The position numbers and the translations under genes were made by a program. Shown here in pieces: positions 1 through 8,781 of a DNA stretch of 64,000 bases (position 1 is its first letter; every line of letters begins with the position of its first letter). The notes below the pieces were generated by a model, which saw nothing but the letters and a program-made list of their open reading frames with translations, did not search any database and was not told the DNA's origin. The stretch comes from Pseudomonadota bacterium (GTDB lineage Bacteria > Pseudomonadota > Alphaproteobacteria > Rhizobiales > Phreatobacteraceae): assembly GCA_020161695.1 (NCBI GenBank), contig JAIUOO010000012.1, positions 1 through 64,000 of the forward strand. The letters run 5' to 3'.

Positions 1-621
1 GAGGTCGTGGGACGGGGTGATGAGGCCGAGGTCAGGCTGCGCGAGGCGGTTCCCGATCTCGTCCTGCTCGACTGGATGCTGCCGGGCCTGTCCGGCATCG
101 AACTCTGCCGCCGCATCCGCCTGCGCCCCGAAACCGAGCGCCTGCCGATCATCATGCTGACCGCGCGCGGCGAGGAGGGCGAGCGGGTGAGGGGGCTCGC
201 CACCGGTGCCGACGACTACATCGTGAAGCCGTTCTCGGTGCTGGAACTGCTGGCGCGTGTCCGGGCGCTCCTGCGGCGCGCCAAGCCCGAGCATCTCTCC
301 AGCCTGCTCAAGTCGGGCGACATCGAACTCGACCGCGAGACGCGCCGCGTCCATCGCGCCGGACGCGAGATCAATCTCGGCCCGACCGAGTTCCGCCTGC
401 TCGAGTTTCTGATGCAGTCGCCGGGTCGCGTCTATACCCGCGAGCAGCTTCTGGACGGGGTCTGGGGCCGGGACGTCTACATCGACGAGCGGACGGTCGA
501 CGTGCATATCGGCCGCCTGCGCAAGGCGGTGAGGCGCGGCCGCGAGGCCGACCCGATCCGCACCGTGCGTGGCTCCGGCTATTCGTTCAACGAGCGGTTC
601 GCGGGCAGCGCCGCCGCCTGA
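1..621 (+). CDS. phoB: Phosphate regulon response regulator PhoB (5' end cut by window)
   Basis: DNA-binding response regulator of the PhoR-PhoB phosphate-starvation system. The frame is open from base 1. By comparison with E. coli PhoB about 30 N-terminal residues, including the acidic pocket, lie outside the window. Visible in order: the phosphoacceptor Asp in LLDWMLPG (visible residue 24), the switch Thr in MLTARGEE, the conserved Lys in IVKPF, then an OmpR/PhoB winged helix with GPTEFRLLEFL, the recognition-helix stretch RTVDVHIGRLRKA and the terminal hairpin VRGSGYSF. The match to PhoB itself (DWMLPG, ARGEE, VRGLATGADDY) is closer than to other OmpR-family regulators. Partner genes (phoU, pst) would lie upstream. 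It converges on the uup gene. Confidence 0.9.
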   Translation, partial: EVVGRGDEAEVRLREAVPDLVLLDWMLPGLSGIELCRRIRLRPETERLPIIMLTARGEEGERVRGLATGADDYIVKPFSVLELLARVRALLRRAKPEHLSSLLKSGDIELDRETRRVHRAGREINLGPTEFRLLEFLMQSPGRVYTREQLLDGVWGRDVYIDERTVDVHIGRLRKAVRRGREADPIRTVRGSGYSFNERFAGSAAA

Positions 622-651
622 CGGCCGTTTGGAAGGCCTCCGCTCACATCT

Positions 652-800
652 CGTCATGCCCGGCCTTGGGCGGCCTCTGGCCGCCGTTTCTCGACATTGA
701 ACGCCGAGGCTTTGCCCCGGCTATGCCGGGTATCCACGAATTCTCAAACGGACTGCCTAGAGCAAGTCGTGGATGGCCGGGCTGAACCCGGCCATGACGA
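652..800. repeat. Inverted-repeat element, copy 1 (convergent gap)
   Basis: Begins CGTCATGCCCGGCC and ends GGCCGGGCTGAACCCGGCCATGACG-like, with internal GTATCCACGA and TCGTGGATGGCC arms. The outer ends are inverted (CGTCATG / CATGACG), so the element can fold into a long imperfect hairpin. It fills most of the 228-bp gap between phoB and the convergent uup. This copy is longer than the three others because of extra sequence in its left arm. No coding sequence was recognised in this gap. Confidence 0.75.
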
Positions 801-849
801 TCAGGTTTGCGCTTGTCGAATGATCCGCTCGCCGGCATTCCGCGCGTTG

Positions 850-2661
850 CTAGGCCTCCAGGCTTTCCTTCAGCATTTCCAGTTCCAGCCAGCGGTCCTC
901 GGCGGCGGCGAGTTCGCCCTGTGCCTTGGCCAGCGCTGCGGACGCCTTGTCGAAGGCGGTGCGGTCGCGGGTGAACAGGGCGTGATCGGCGAGGATCTGC
1001 TGGAGCTTGGCGATGTCGCGGCCGAGCGCCTCCATCCGGCCGGGCAGGCTGTCGAGGTCGTGCTTCTCGCGGAACGACAGCTTGCGTCTGGCTTCCGGCG
1101 CGCGCTCGCGCGGCGTCTCAGGCTCGGCCGCAGCTTTCCGGGCCGGCTTTTCGACGACACGCGCCTCGACGCCCGAACCGCGCTGGGCGAGCATGTCGGA
1201 ATAACCGCCGGCATATTCGCGCCAGCGACCCTCGCCCTCGCTGACGAGGACGGAGGTGCAGACCCGGTCGAGGAAATCGCGGTCATGCGAGACGAGGATG
1301 ACCGTGCCGGGGAAGTCCGCGAGCATTTCCTGGAGAAGGTCGAGCGTTTCGAGGTCGAGATCGTTGGTCGGCTCATCCAGCACGAGGACATTGGCCGGGC
1401 TCGCCAGCGCCCGCGCCAGCAGGAGCCGGCCGCGTTCGCCGCCGGAAAGGACGCCGACCGGCGTGCCCTTCTGCTCGGGGGCGAACAGGAAGTCCTTCAT
1501 GTAGCCGACGACGTGGCGGTTCTCGCCGTTGATGGTGACGTAGTCGCCGCGCCCGCGGGTCAGCGCCTCGGCCAGCGGCGTCGCCGGGTCCAGCGCCTCG
1601 CGCTTCTGGTCGAGGGTGGCCATGGCGAGGTTGGCGCCGAGCTTCACCGTGCCTGAATCGGGGTCGAGCGTTCCGGTGAGCATGCGGACCAGCGTGGTCT
1701 TGCCGGCGCCGTTCGGCCCGACAATGCCGAGCCGGTCGCCGCGCAAGATGCGGATGGAGAGGTCGGCGACGACGGGCCGGCCCTCATAGGCCTTGGAGAT
1801 GCCCAGCGCCTCGACGATCCGCTTGCCGGACAGTTCGGCATCCGAGACAGTCAGCGACACATTGCCGACGGCCCTGCGGTGTTCACGGAAGTCCTTGCGC
1901 AGGGCGTGGAGGTTGCCGAGGCGGCGGACATTGCGCTTGCGCCGCGCCGAGACGCCGTAGCGCAGCCAGTGCTCCTCGCGGACGATCTGCCGGTCGAGCT
2001 TGTGCTGCTCCTTCTCCTCCTGCTCCAGCCCCTCGTCTCGCCAAGCCTCGAAATGGCCGAAGCCCTTGTCGAGCCGGCGGGTGGTGCCGCGGTCGAGCCA
2101 GACGGTGGCGCGCGACAGGTTTTCAAGGAACCGCCGGTCGTGGCTGATCATGACGATGGCGGAGGAGGAGGCCCTGATCGCCGCTTCCAGCCATTCGATG
2201 GCGGGGAGGTCGAGATGGTTGGTCGGCTCGTCGAGGATTAGGATATCGGGCTCGGGGGCGAGCACGCGGGCAAGCGCCGCGCGCTTCTGCTCGCCGCCCG
2301 ACAGCGCCGTCGTGCCTTCCTCGCCGGTCAGGCCGAGCTCGTTGAGCATCAGCCGCGCGCGATAGGGATCGTCGCTCGGCCCAAGGCCCGCCTCGACATA
2401 GGCGAGCGTGGTCGGAAAGCCGGCGAGGTCCGGTTCCTGCAGGAGGTAGCGGATCGTTGCGCCGGGCTGGGCGAAGCGCTTGCCCGAATCGGCCTCGATG
2501 AGGCCGGCGGCGATCTTGAGCAGCGTCGACTTGCCGGAGCCGTTGCGGCCGACCAGCGCCAGCCGGTCGCCGGCCTCGACCGACAGGTCGGCGCTGGTGA
2601 GCAGCGGCGTGCCGCCGAAGGTCAGGGCGATGCCCTGCAACTGGAGAAGGGGAGGAGCCAT
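850..2661 (-). CDS. uup: ABC-F family ATPase, Uup type
   Basis: Soluble ABC-F protein with two ATPase cassettes and no membrane domain; members act on ribosomes, and Uup also affects DNA transposon excision and branched DNA. First cassette: Walker A GRNGSGKST (residues 38-46), signature LSGGEQKR, Walker B ILILDEPTNHLD. Second cassette: GPNGAGKTT, LSGGERGR, LVLDEPTNDLD. The C-terminal ~70 residues form the charged coiled coil typical of Uup, ending near LEMLKESLEA. The ATG chosen gives 603 residues and starts the cassette directly (MAPPLLQLQG); an upstream in-frame extension has no family character. The gene stands alone, convergent with phoB. Confidence 0.88.
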   Translation of the reverse strand: MAPPLLQLQGIALTFGGTPLLTSADLSVEAGDRLALVGRNGSGKSTLLKIAAGLIEADSGKRFAQPGATIRYLLQEPDLAGFPTTLAYVEAGLGPSDDPYRARLMLNELGLTGEEGTTALSGGEQKRAALARVLAPEPDILILDEPTNHLDLPAIEWLEAAIRASSSAIVMISHDRRFLENLSRATVWLDRGTTRRLDKGFGHFEAWRDEGLEQEEKEQHKLDRQIVREEHWLRYGVSARRKRNVRRLGNLHALRKDFREHRRAVGNVSLTVSDAELSGKRIVEALGISKAYEGRPVVADLSIRILRGDRLGIVGPNGAGKTTLVRMLTGTLDPDSGTVKLGANLAMATLDQKREALDPATPLAEALTRGRGDYVTINGENRHVVGYMKDFLFAPEQKGTPVGVLSGGERGRLLLARALASPANVLVLDEPTNDLDLETLDLLQEMLADFPGTVILVSHDRDFLDRVCTSVLVSEGEGRWREYAGGYSDMLAQRGSGVEARVVEKPARKAAAEPETPRERAPEARRKLSFREKHDLDSLPGRMEALGRDIAKLQQILADHALFTRDRTAFDKASAALAKAQGELAAAEDRWLELEMLKESLEA

Positions 2662-2820
2662 GGGCGGGGCTCTAGCATCGCGCGCGAGACATTGCACGCG
2701 GGCGCGGGGTCTGCGCCGGCAGATGGCCGGCAAGCCGCCAAAGCCCTTTCCCTAAAACGGTTCAAAGGTCATGATCGCAGATAGGGAAGGCCGAACGGCC
2801 GCCTGCCTGGAGACGCCGCC

Positions 2821-4341
2821 ATGACCACCCAGCCCCGCTTCATCCGCCTCGCGGCGGAGGACAATGTCGTCGTCGCGGTCGATCTCATCGATCCCGGCAA
2901 GATGGTGGACGGCGTGAAGGCGGCGGCCCGCGTGCTCAAGGGCCACAAGATGGCGACGAGGGCGATTGCGGAAGGGCAGCCCATCGTCAAATACGGCCAG
3001 ATCATCGGCTTTGCCTCCAAGCCCATCGCGCCGGGCGACTGGGTCCACACCCATAACTGCGCCTTCGCCGCCTTCGACCGCGACTACGCCTTCGCGGAGG
3101 ACGCCCAGCCCGAGGCCGTTCTGCCGGTCGAGCAGCGCGCGACCTTCGAGGGCTTCCGCCGCGCCAAGGGGCGCGCCGGCACCCGCAACTACGTCGCGAT
3201 CCTGACCTCGGTGAACTGCTCGGCCTCGGTTGCGCGCTTCATGGCGGAAGCGGTGAACCGGTCGGGCATGCTGGCGGAGTTCCCGAACGTCGACGGCGTC
3301 ATCCCGCTGGTCCATGGCACCGGCTGCGGGCTTGCGGGCGAGGGGCTCGGCTTCGAGCTGCTCGAACGCACCATCTGGGGCTATGCGACCAATCCGAACG
3401 TCTCGGCGGTGCTGATCGTCGGTCTCGGCTGCGAGGTGTTCCAGATCCCGCGCCTGATGAAGGATTACGGCATCGAGCCGGGCGACCGCTTCCAGTCCAT
3501 GACCATCCAGGAAACCGGCGGCACGAAGAAATCCATCGAGGCCGGCATGGCGCGCATCCGCGAGATGCTGCCTGTCGTCAACCAGTCGAAGCGCGAGACG
3601 CTGCCGGCCTCCGAACTCTGCCTTGCGCTCCAGTGCGGCGGCTCCGACGGCTATTCCGGCATCACCGCCAATCCCGCGCTCGGCAAGGCCGTGGACCTGC
3701 TGGTCAAGCACGGCGGCACGGCCGTCCTGTCCGAAACGCCGGAAATCTATGGCGCGGAGCACCTCCTGACCCGCCGCGCGGAAACCCGCGAGGTCGGCGA
3801 GAAGCTGGTCGGCATCATCAAGTGGTGGGAGGACTACACCGCCAAGAACCAGGGCTCGATGGACAACAATCCCTCGCCCGGCAACAAGGCGGGCGGGCTC
3901 ACCACCATTCTCGAGAAGTCGCTGGGCGCGGCCGCCAAGGGCGGTTCGACCACCATGCGCGGCGTCTATCACTATGCCGAGAAGATCGACCGCAACGGCT
4001 TCGTCTACATGGATACGCCCGGCTACGATCCCGTCGCCGCGACGGGGCAGGTGGCGGGCGGCTCCAACGTGCTCTGCTTCACCACCGGCCGCGGCTCGGC
4101 CTATGGCTGCAAGCCGACGCCGTCGATCAAGCTCGCGACCAATTCCGACATCTACACCCGCATGATCGACGACATGGACATCAATTGCGGCGACGTGCTG
4201 GACGGGGTGTCGCTGGACCAGAAGGGACAGGAGATCTTCGACCTGATCCTCAGGACTTCGTCGGGCGAGAAGACCAAGTCCGAACTGCTCGGCTACGGCG
4301 ACAACGAGTTTGTCCCGTGGCAGATCGGCGCGACGATGTGA
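2821..4341 (+). CDS. uxaA: UxaA family altronate/galactarate dehydratase-like hydrolyase
   Basis: Member of the altronate dehydratase/galactarate dehydratase family, which removes water from sugar acids to give 2-keto-3-deoxy acids. It has an N-terminal SAF-like domain (about residues 8-90, ending near THNCAF) and the large UxaA domain with GTGCGLAGEG, IVGLGCEVFQ, LQCGGSDGYSGITANPALG and LSETPEIYGAEHLLTRRA. The 506 residues match the full-length family (E. coli UxaA is about 495). No other uronate-pathway gene is next to it, so the exact substrate is uncertain. A TRAP transporter lies 1.1 kb downstream beyond a convergent hydrolase and may supply a sugar acid; that link is inference. Confidence 0.82.
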   Translation: MTTQPRFIRLAAEDNVVVAVDLIDPGKMVDGVKAAARVLKGHKMATRAIAEGQPIVKYGQIIGFASKPIAPGDWVHTHNCAFAAFDRDYAFAEDAQPEAVLPVEQRATFEGFRRAKGRAGTRNYVAILTSVNCSASVARFMAEAVNRSGMLAEFPNVDGVIPLVHGTGCGLAGEGLGFELLERTIWGYATNPNVSAVLIVGLGCEVFQIPRLMKDYGIEPGDRFQSMTIQETGGTKKSIEAGMARIREMLPVVNQSKRETLPASELCLALQCGGSDGYSGITANPALGKAVDLLVKHGGTAVLSETPEIYGAEHLLTRRAETREVGEKLVGIIKWWEDYTAKNQGSMDNNPSPGNKAGGLTTILEKSLGAAAKGGSTTMRGVYHYAEKIDRNGFVYMDTPGYDPVAATGQVAGGSNVLCFTTGRGSAYGCKPTPSIKLATNSDIYTRMIDDMDINCGDVLDGVSLDQKGQEIFDLILRTSSGEKTKSELLGYGDNEFVPWQIGATM

Positions 4342-4356
4342 GGCAGGCCTGGCGGA

Positions 4357-5205
4357 TCAGCCGAGCCGCGCGTCGAACCGATCCCAGAGCGCGCCGCCCA
4401 CGGCCTTGCGGAAGAAGCCGAAATGGCCGATCCGCCCGGCATCGGTGTCTGCGGCGCGGATGACTTCGACATGGGCGTTCGGCAAGCGCCGGCCGAGCGC
4501 CCGAACGGCCGCTTCCGGCGCGAATGTGTCGTCGTCGAAGGCGGCAAGATGCACCTGCGCCCCGGCGCGCGCGAAACGCGCCTCGGCGCCGATCGCGGAA
4601 TCGCCGAAGAAATAGTCCGGGGTCAGGCACCAGCGCGCCCACTGGCGGAAGACGCCGCCCGGCATGGGCTCGCCGAGGCCGAACCAGTTGGCGGGGAAGC
4701 GGCCGGTCAGGCGGATCGCGACCGGACCGGCGACACGGGCCAGGAAGCGAAATCCGGCAGCCGTCCTTGTTGGAAACAGCCTCATGTCCCCGATCTGCGT
4801 CGCGACGCCGAACACATGCGAGACGCGCGGATGCGGATTGAGCCCATAGGCCTGTCCGCCGAAGCTGTGGCCGACGAGGCCGAGCGGCACAGTGTTCCAC
4901 GTCGTCGCGGCATAGTCGGCCACGGCCGCGGCGTCCCTGTCGGCCCAGTCGAGCATCGTCGCCTCGAAGCCGCTCAGCCGGGCCGGCGCCGATCCCCCGA
5001 TGCCGCGATAGTCGAAGGTGATCGCCCGGCGGCCCCGTGCGGCGAGGTCGGCGGCGTATTCGGCGTAGAACCGTCGCGGGACGGCGGTCGCGGACTGGAT
5101 GACGACCGTCGAGCGGGCAGGGCCATCGGGCTCGAATATGCTCGCTGCCAGCGGATAGCCGTCGGTCGCCGGGATGATCAGGGTTTCGTCGGAAATGGGG
5201 CGCAT
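4357..5205 (-). CDS. Alpha/beta hydrolase (COG4757-like)
   Basis: Cytoplasmic alpha/beta-hydrolase fold enzyme of 282 residues with no signal peptide. The nucleophile elbow is GHSFGG and the preceding strand carries the oxyanion region VIQSATAVPRRFY. A catalytic Asp probably lies in AFDDDTFAPE, and the catalytic His in GRIGHFGFF near the C-terminus. Family members are poorly characterised esterases or lipases. The start chosen (MRPISDETL) begins at the first beta strand; the 61-residue extension upstream would run into the divergent promoter region of dctP. It is convergent with uxaA (15 bp gap) and divergent from the TRAP operon, which suggests shared control but not a known function. Confidence 0.75.
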   Translation of the reverse strand: MRPISDETLIIPATDGYPLAASIFEPDGPARSTVVIQSATAVPRRFYAEYAADLAARGRRAITFDYRGIGGSAPARLSGFEATMLDWADRDAAAVADYAATTWNTVPLGLVGHSFGGQAYGLNPHPRVSHVFGVATQIGDMRLFPTRTAAGFRFLARVAGPVAIRLTGRFPANWFGLGEPMPGGVFRQWARWCLTPDYFFGDSAIGAEARFARAGAQVHLAAFDDDTFAPEAAVRALGRRLPNAHVEVIRAADTDAGRIGHFGFFRKAVGGALWDRFDARLG

Positions 5206-5222
5206 GGTCCGGGCGACTCTGC

Positions 5223-5351
5223 ATCGTGTAGTTGCACGATTGATAGTCGGCTGGTCGGCGGATGCCGCGGGACCAGGTGGGGCGGATATTTCTCCACAAA
5301 TAGTCGCATTTGTAACTATTGCCATTTTACACGCCGCGCCGGTGCGACTAT
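5223..5351. promoter_or_regulatory. Divergent control region of hydrolase and dctPQM with inverted repeats
   Basis: Two inverted repeats lie in the 221-bp gap between divergently read genes. ATCGTG-N6-CACGAT is at 5223-5240. ATAGTCGCA at 5300-5308 pairs perfectly with TGCGACTAT at 5343-5351 (9-bp arms, 34-bp spacer), and inside it AATAGT-N10-ACTATT forms a third small palindrome. The stretch 5286-5330 is locally AT-rich, fitting a promoter. No regulator gene is adjacent, so the binding protein is unknown. Confidence 0.4.
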
Positions 5352-5426
5352 CGTCCGGCGGAAGACGAAAGACGCCGGCAAGGCGCAAGTCAGGTTTTCC
5401 GGGAACGCTCGACGAGGTTGCTCTCC

Positions 5427-6479
5427 ATGATTCTCACCCGCCGCAACGCGCTGGCCCTCGCCGGCGCTGCTGTCGCATCGCCCGCCGTCATGCGCACTGC
5501 CTTCGGCCAGACGCCGCAGGTGACGCTGCGCATGCATCACTTCCTGCCGCCCGTCTCGAATGCCCATCAGCGCTTCCTGGTGCCTTGGTCGCGGCAGGTG
5601 GAGGCGGCGTCGCAGGGACGCATCAAGATCGACATCTTCCCCTCGATGCAGCTTGGCGGCGCGCCGCCCCAGCTCTTCGACCAGGCCCGCGACGGCGTCG
5701 CCGACATCGTCTGGACGCTGCCCGGCAACACGCCCGGCCGCTTCCCCGCGACCGAGGCGATGGAACTGCCGTTCATCGCCGGCAAGCGTGGCGTGACCAA
5801 TTCCAAGGCCATGGCCGAGCTCGGCCCGGTGCACTTCTACAAGGAATATTCCGAGGCCCAGCCGCTCTGCCTCTGGGCGCATGACCACGGCCTCATCCAT
5901 TCCAGCAAGCAGGTGCGGACGCAGGCCGACCTGCAGGGCCTGAAGCTGCGCTTCCCGACCCGTCAGGCCGGCGAGGCGCTGCGCGCGCTGGGCGCCACCG
6001 CCATCGGCATGCCGATCCCGCAGGTGCCGGAAGCGCTCGCGCAGGGTGTCATCGACGGCGCCGTGGTGCCGTGGGAGGTCGTGCCGGCCCTGCGCCTGCA
6101 CGAGCTCGTGCGCCATCACACGGAGATTCCGGGCTCGCCGACGCTCTATTCGGCCACCTTCATCCTTGCCATGAACAAGCCGAAATACGAGGGCCTGCCG
6201 GCCGACCTGAAAAAGGTCATCGACGATCATTCCGGCATGCCCGCGGCCGTCATGGCCGGCGAGATGTGGGACGAGCGCGGCCGGGCGGTGAGCGAGATGG
6301 TCAAGGGCCGCTCGCGCAACACCATCACGATGCTGGCCGAGGACGAGGCGGCGAAGTGGCGTGCGGCCACCAAGCCGGTCGAGGAAGCCTGGATCCGCAG
6401 CGTCAAGGAGCGCAATCTCGACGGCCAGAAGATCGTCGATGACGTGCGCGCCGCCGTCGCCAAGCATATGGCGGCCTGA
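5427..6479 (+). CDS. dctP: TRAP transporter substrate-binding protein DctP
   Basis: Periplasmic solute receptor of a TRAP transporter, which delivers an organic acid to the DctQM permease. The N-terminus TRRNALALAGAA followed by ASPAVMRTAFGQ is a Tat-like signal peptide, with cleavage expected near residues 25-28. The mature part has DctP hallmarks: an early RMHHFLPP, FEDL-type LQGLKLRFPTRQAGE, and the ligand-loop region GAVVPWEVVPALRLHE. The total length of 350 residues is usual. The ATG was chosen because it opens the signal peptide; upstream sequence is non-coding in character. First gene of the dctPQM operon. Ligand unknown; the nearby uxaA hints at a sugar acid. Confidence 0.88.
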   Translation: MILTRRNALALAGAAVASPAVMRTAFGQTPQVTLRMHHFLPPVSNAHQRFLVPWSRQVEAASQGRIKIDIFPSMQLGGAPPQLFDQARDGVADIVWTLPGNTPGRFPATEAMELPFIAGKRGVTNSKAMAELGPVHFYKEYSEAQPLCLWAHDHGLIHSSKQVRTQADLQGLKLRFPTRQAGEALRALGATAIGMPIPQVPEALAQGVIDGAVVPWEVVPALRLHELVRHHTEIPGSPTLYSATFILAMNKPKYEGLPADLKKVIDDHSGMPAAVMAGEMWDERGRAVSEMVKGRSRNTITMLAEDEAAKWRAATKPVEEAWIRSVKERNLDGQKIVDDVRAAVAKHMAA

Positions 6480-6485
6480 CGCAAC

Positions 6486-6998
6486 ATGAGCCTGGAGGGG
6501 ACTGGGGACGAGGTCGCCGGCAAGGCCGGCGACGTCATCGGGCGCATTGCGCGCGCTGTGGCGGTCGCGGGAGGCGCGCTGATGCTCGCCACCGCTGTCA
6601 TGGTCGTCGTGTCGGTCGTCTCGCGCTGGCTGTTCAAGTCCGGCGTCAAGGGCGATTTCGAGATGGTGCAGATCGCGACGGCCGTCGCGGTCTTTGCCTT
6701 CCTGCCGCTCTGCCAGTGGCGGCGCGGCAATGTCTTCGTCGATACCTTCACGCTTCGGGCGCCGGCATGGTTCAACCGGAGCCTCGATACGCTGTGGGAC
6801 CTCGTCTATGCCGGGTTCGCCGCGCTGATCGCCTGGCGCCTGGCGCTTGGCGCCTTCGACGCGATCAGTTCCCGGACGAGCTCGATGGTGCTGGCCCTCC
6901 CCACGGGATGGGCGATCCTCGCGACTGCGGTGATGGCCGCTTTCCTCGCCGTTGTGGCCGCCGTCACGGCCATTCGCCGCTATCGGAGCGCATCGTGA
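6486..6998 (+). CDS. dctQ: TRAP transporter small permease DctQ
   Basis: Small inner-membrane subunit of the TRAP transporter. The 170 residues show the expected four hydrophobic segments, starting at about residues 27-50 (GGALMLATAVMVVVSVVSRW) and ending with GWAILATAVMAAFLAVVAAV. The family pattern SRWLFKSGVKGDFEMVQIA, after the first helix, is well kept. The start lies 6 bp after dctP, and the stop overlaps the GTG of dctM, so translation of the two permease subunits is probably coupled. DctQ proteins vary strongly in sequence; position between dctP and dctM supports the call as much as the sequence does. Confidence 0.86.
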   Translation: MSLEGTGDEVAGKAGDVIGRIARAVAVAGGALMLATAVMVVVSVVSRWLFKSGVKGDFEMVQIATAVAVFAFLPLCQWRRGNVFVDTFTLRAPAWFNRSLDTLWDLVYAGFAALIAWRLALGAFDAISSRTSSMVLALPTGWAILATAVMAAFLAVVAAVTAIRRYRSAS

Positions 6999-8314
6999 GT
7001 GGAGCGATCGTCGCCGTCATCGGCTTTGCCGGCATGCTGGTCCTGCTGGCGCTCAGGATGCCGATCGGGCTCGCCATGCTGACGGCCGGCTCGATTGGTT
7101 ATACGTGGTTCACGAGCCTGCCGATCTTCATGAACTACATGAAGACAACCCCGTATCACCTTTTTGCCAATTACACTTTTTCCGTCATACCGCTATTCAT
7201 CCTGATGGGCGCGCTGGCGGAAAAGTCGGGTCTGTCGACGGCGCTGTTCCGCGCCGCCGCAGCGTTTCTCGGCCATTTGCGCGGCGGGCTCGGCATGGCG
7301 CTGATCGGCGCCTGCACCGGTTTCGGCGCGATCTGCGGCTCGTCGGTCGCGACCACGGCGACCTTCGCCCGCGCGACGCTGCCGGAGTTCGAGCGCTACA
7401 AATATGACAGCGGCTTTGCCGGCGGCATGGTGGCGGTCGGCGGCACGCTCGGCATCCTGATCCCGCCCTCGGTGATCCTCGTCGTCTATGCGATCACCAC
7501 CGAGCAGAACATCGCCAAGCTGTTCATGGCGGCGCTGATCCCCGGCCTGCTCGCGACCGTGTTCTACTGCATCGTCATCGCCATCATGGCGCGGCTGAAC
7601 CCGGCGGCCGCGCCGGCGCTCGAACGCGTGCCGTGGCCGCAGCGGATGCGCGAGGTCGTCGGCGTCTGGCCGGTCATGCTCATCGCCATCACTGTCGTCG
7701 GCGGCATCTATGGCGGCGTGTTCACGCCGACCGAGGGCGCGGGCGTCGGCTGCGTCGCGATGATGGTGGTGGGCGTCGTGCAGCGCACGCTCGGCTGGGA
7801 GGAGATCAAGGCGTCGATCATCCAGACCGCCGAGACTTCCGCGATGATCTTCATCATCCTGCTCGGCGCCGAGGTGTTCAACGCCTTCCTGGCGCTGTCG
7901 CACCTGCCGGACACGGCCGCACAGCTCGTCACCCAGTCCGGCCTGCCGCCCTACGGCGTCATCGTCGGCCTGCTGATCTTCTACATCATCCTCGGCGGGG
8001 TGATGGACGAACTCGCCATGATCCTCCTGACCCTGCCGATCTTCTTCCCGATCGTCACGGCGCTCGATCTCGGCATGCCCGCCGACGATATCGCCATCTG
8101 GTTCGGCATCCTCGTGCTGATGGTGGTGGGCATCGGACTGACCGCGCCGCCCATAGGCCTCAACGTCTTCGTGGTATCGGCGATCGCCCGGCACGTGCCG
8201 ATCGTGTCGATCTACAAGGGCGTCATCCCCTTCGTCCTCGCGGACGTCATCCGGCTCGCGCTGGTGGTGGCCTTCCCTGCGCTGGCGCTCTGGCTGGTCA
8301 ACTGGCTGACCTAG
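6995..8314 (+). CDS. dctM: TRAP transporter large permease DctM
   Basis: Large inner-membrane subunit (439 residues, about 12 hydrophobic segments) of the sodium-driven TRAP transporter. Typical DctM motifs are present: LALRMPIGLAMLTAGSIGY near the start, the IGACTGFGAICGSSVATTAT loop, GGTLGILIPPSVILVVYAI, TPTEGAGVGC and a C-terminal GIGLTAPPIGLNVFVVSAIA. The GTG start overlaps the dctQ stop codon (GTGA), which fixes the start and indicates translational coupling; an in-frame extension further upstream only shadows dctQ. Last gene of the operon, converging on a small exported protein 10 bp away. Confidence 0.9.
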   Translation: MSGAIVAVIGFAGMLVLLALRMPIGLAMLTAGSIGYTWFTSLPIFMNYMKTTPYHLFANYTFSVIPLFILMGALAEKSGLSTALFRAAAAFLGHLRGGLGMALIGACTGFGAICGSSVATTATFARATLPEFERYKYDSGFAGGMVAVGGTLGILIPPSVILVVYAITTEQNIAKLFMAALIPGLLATVFYCIVIAIMARLNPAAAPALERVPWPQRMREVVGVWPVMLIAITVVGGIYGGVFTPTEGAGVGCVAMMVVGVVQRTLGWEEIKASIIQTAETSAMIFIILLGAEVFNAFLALSHLPDTAAQLVTQSGLPPYGVIVGLLIFYIILGGVMDELAMILLTLPIFFPIVTALDLGMPADDIAIWFGILVLMVVGIGLTAPPIGLNVFVVSAIARHVPIVSIYKGVIPFVLADVIRLALVVAFPALALWLVNWLT

Positions 8315-8324
8315 GCGGCGCGGT

Positions 8325-8726
8325 TCAGGGCACGTCGACCTCGACGGTGATGATCGAGGTGCCCGAACCGATGCTGCTGGTGCCGGTCAGGCCCATCACG
8401 AAGCGGTCGGGGCCGGCAAAGCCGGGCGACGGCGTGTAGACGGCGCCGGTGCGGCCGTCGAGCCTGACGCTGCCGCCCCGCGGCCGTTCGAGCAGGCGCA
8501 GCGACTCATAGCGGCTGTGGCTTCCGGCATAGAGGCTGATGCGGCAGGGCTCGCGCGCCACCGTCATATACATCACGGCCGGCTGGCCCATGATGAAGGG
8601 CCGCCAGTCGATATGGCAGAGCGCGCGGGCCGGTCCTGCCGCCGCGACGAGAATACCGGCAGCCAGCAGCGGGAAGACCATTCTCCGCCCGGCATGGCGG
8701 GCTTGTCCGGACAGAGTTTCGCGCAT
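8325..8726 (-). CDS. Small exported protein with an Ig/cadherin-like motif
   Basis: Not recognised as a named gene. The 133-residue product begins with a basic stretch and a hydrophobic segment (MVFPLLAAGILVAAAG) ending in ARA, a good Sec signal peptide. The rest includes two cysteines (residue pair in ALCHID and EPCRIS) and a C-terminal region VYTPSPGFAGPDRF that resembles the YTP-x-PGF-G-x-D-x-F strand motif of bacterial Ig/cadherin-like repeats. GGAG lies about 10 bp before the chosen ATG; a second ATG (position 8681) directly at the signal peptide is possible. Monocistronic, convergent with dctM. Periplasmic or surface location is inferred. Confidence 0.6.
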   Translation of the reverse strand: MRETLSGQARHAGRRMVFPLLAAGILVAAAGPARALCHIDWRPFIMGQPAVMYMTVAREPCRISLYAGSHSRYESLRLLERPRGGSVRLDGRTGAVYTPSPGFAGPDRFVMGLTGTSSIGSGTSIITVEVDVP

Positions 8727-8781
8727 TGAACCGGCACTCCGTCGGCAGGACAGCCGCCGCCCGCGATGCCGCTCCGGCCGC

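Noticed and set aside
652..800. Repeat element considered as an insertion-sequence remnant
   Set aside because: No transposase piece, no target duplication seen, and all copies are short hairpins of 88-149 bp.
2752..3972. Open frame of about 400 codons on the minus strand
   Set aside because: Antisense shadow of the UxaA-family gene; no start signal, and composition is His/Arg/Asp-rich as is typical of such shadows.
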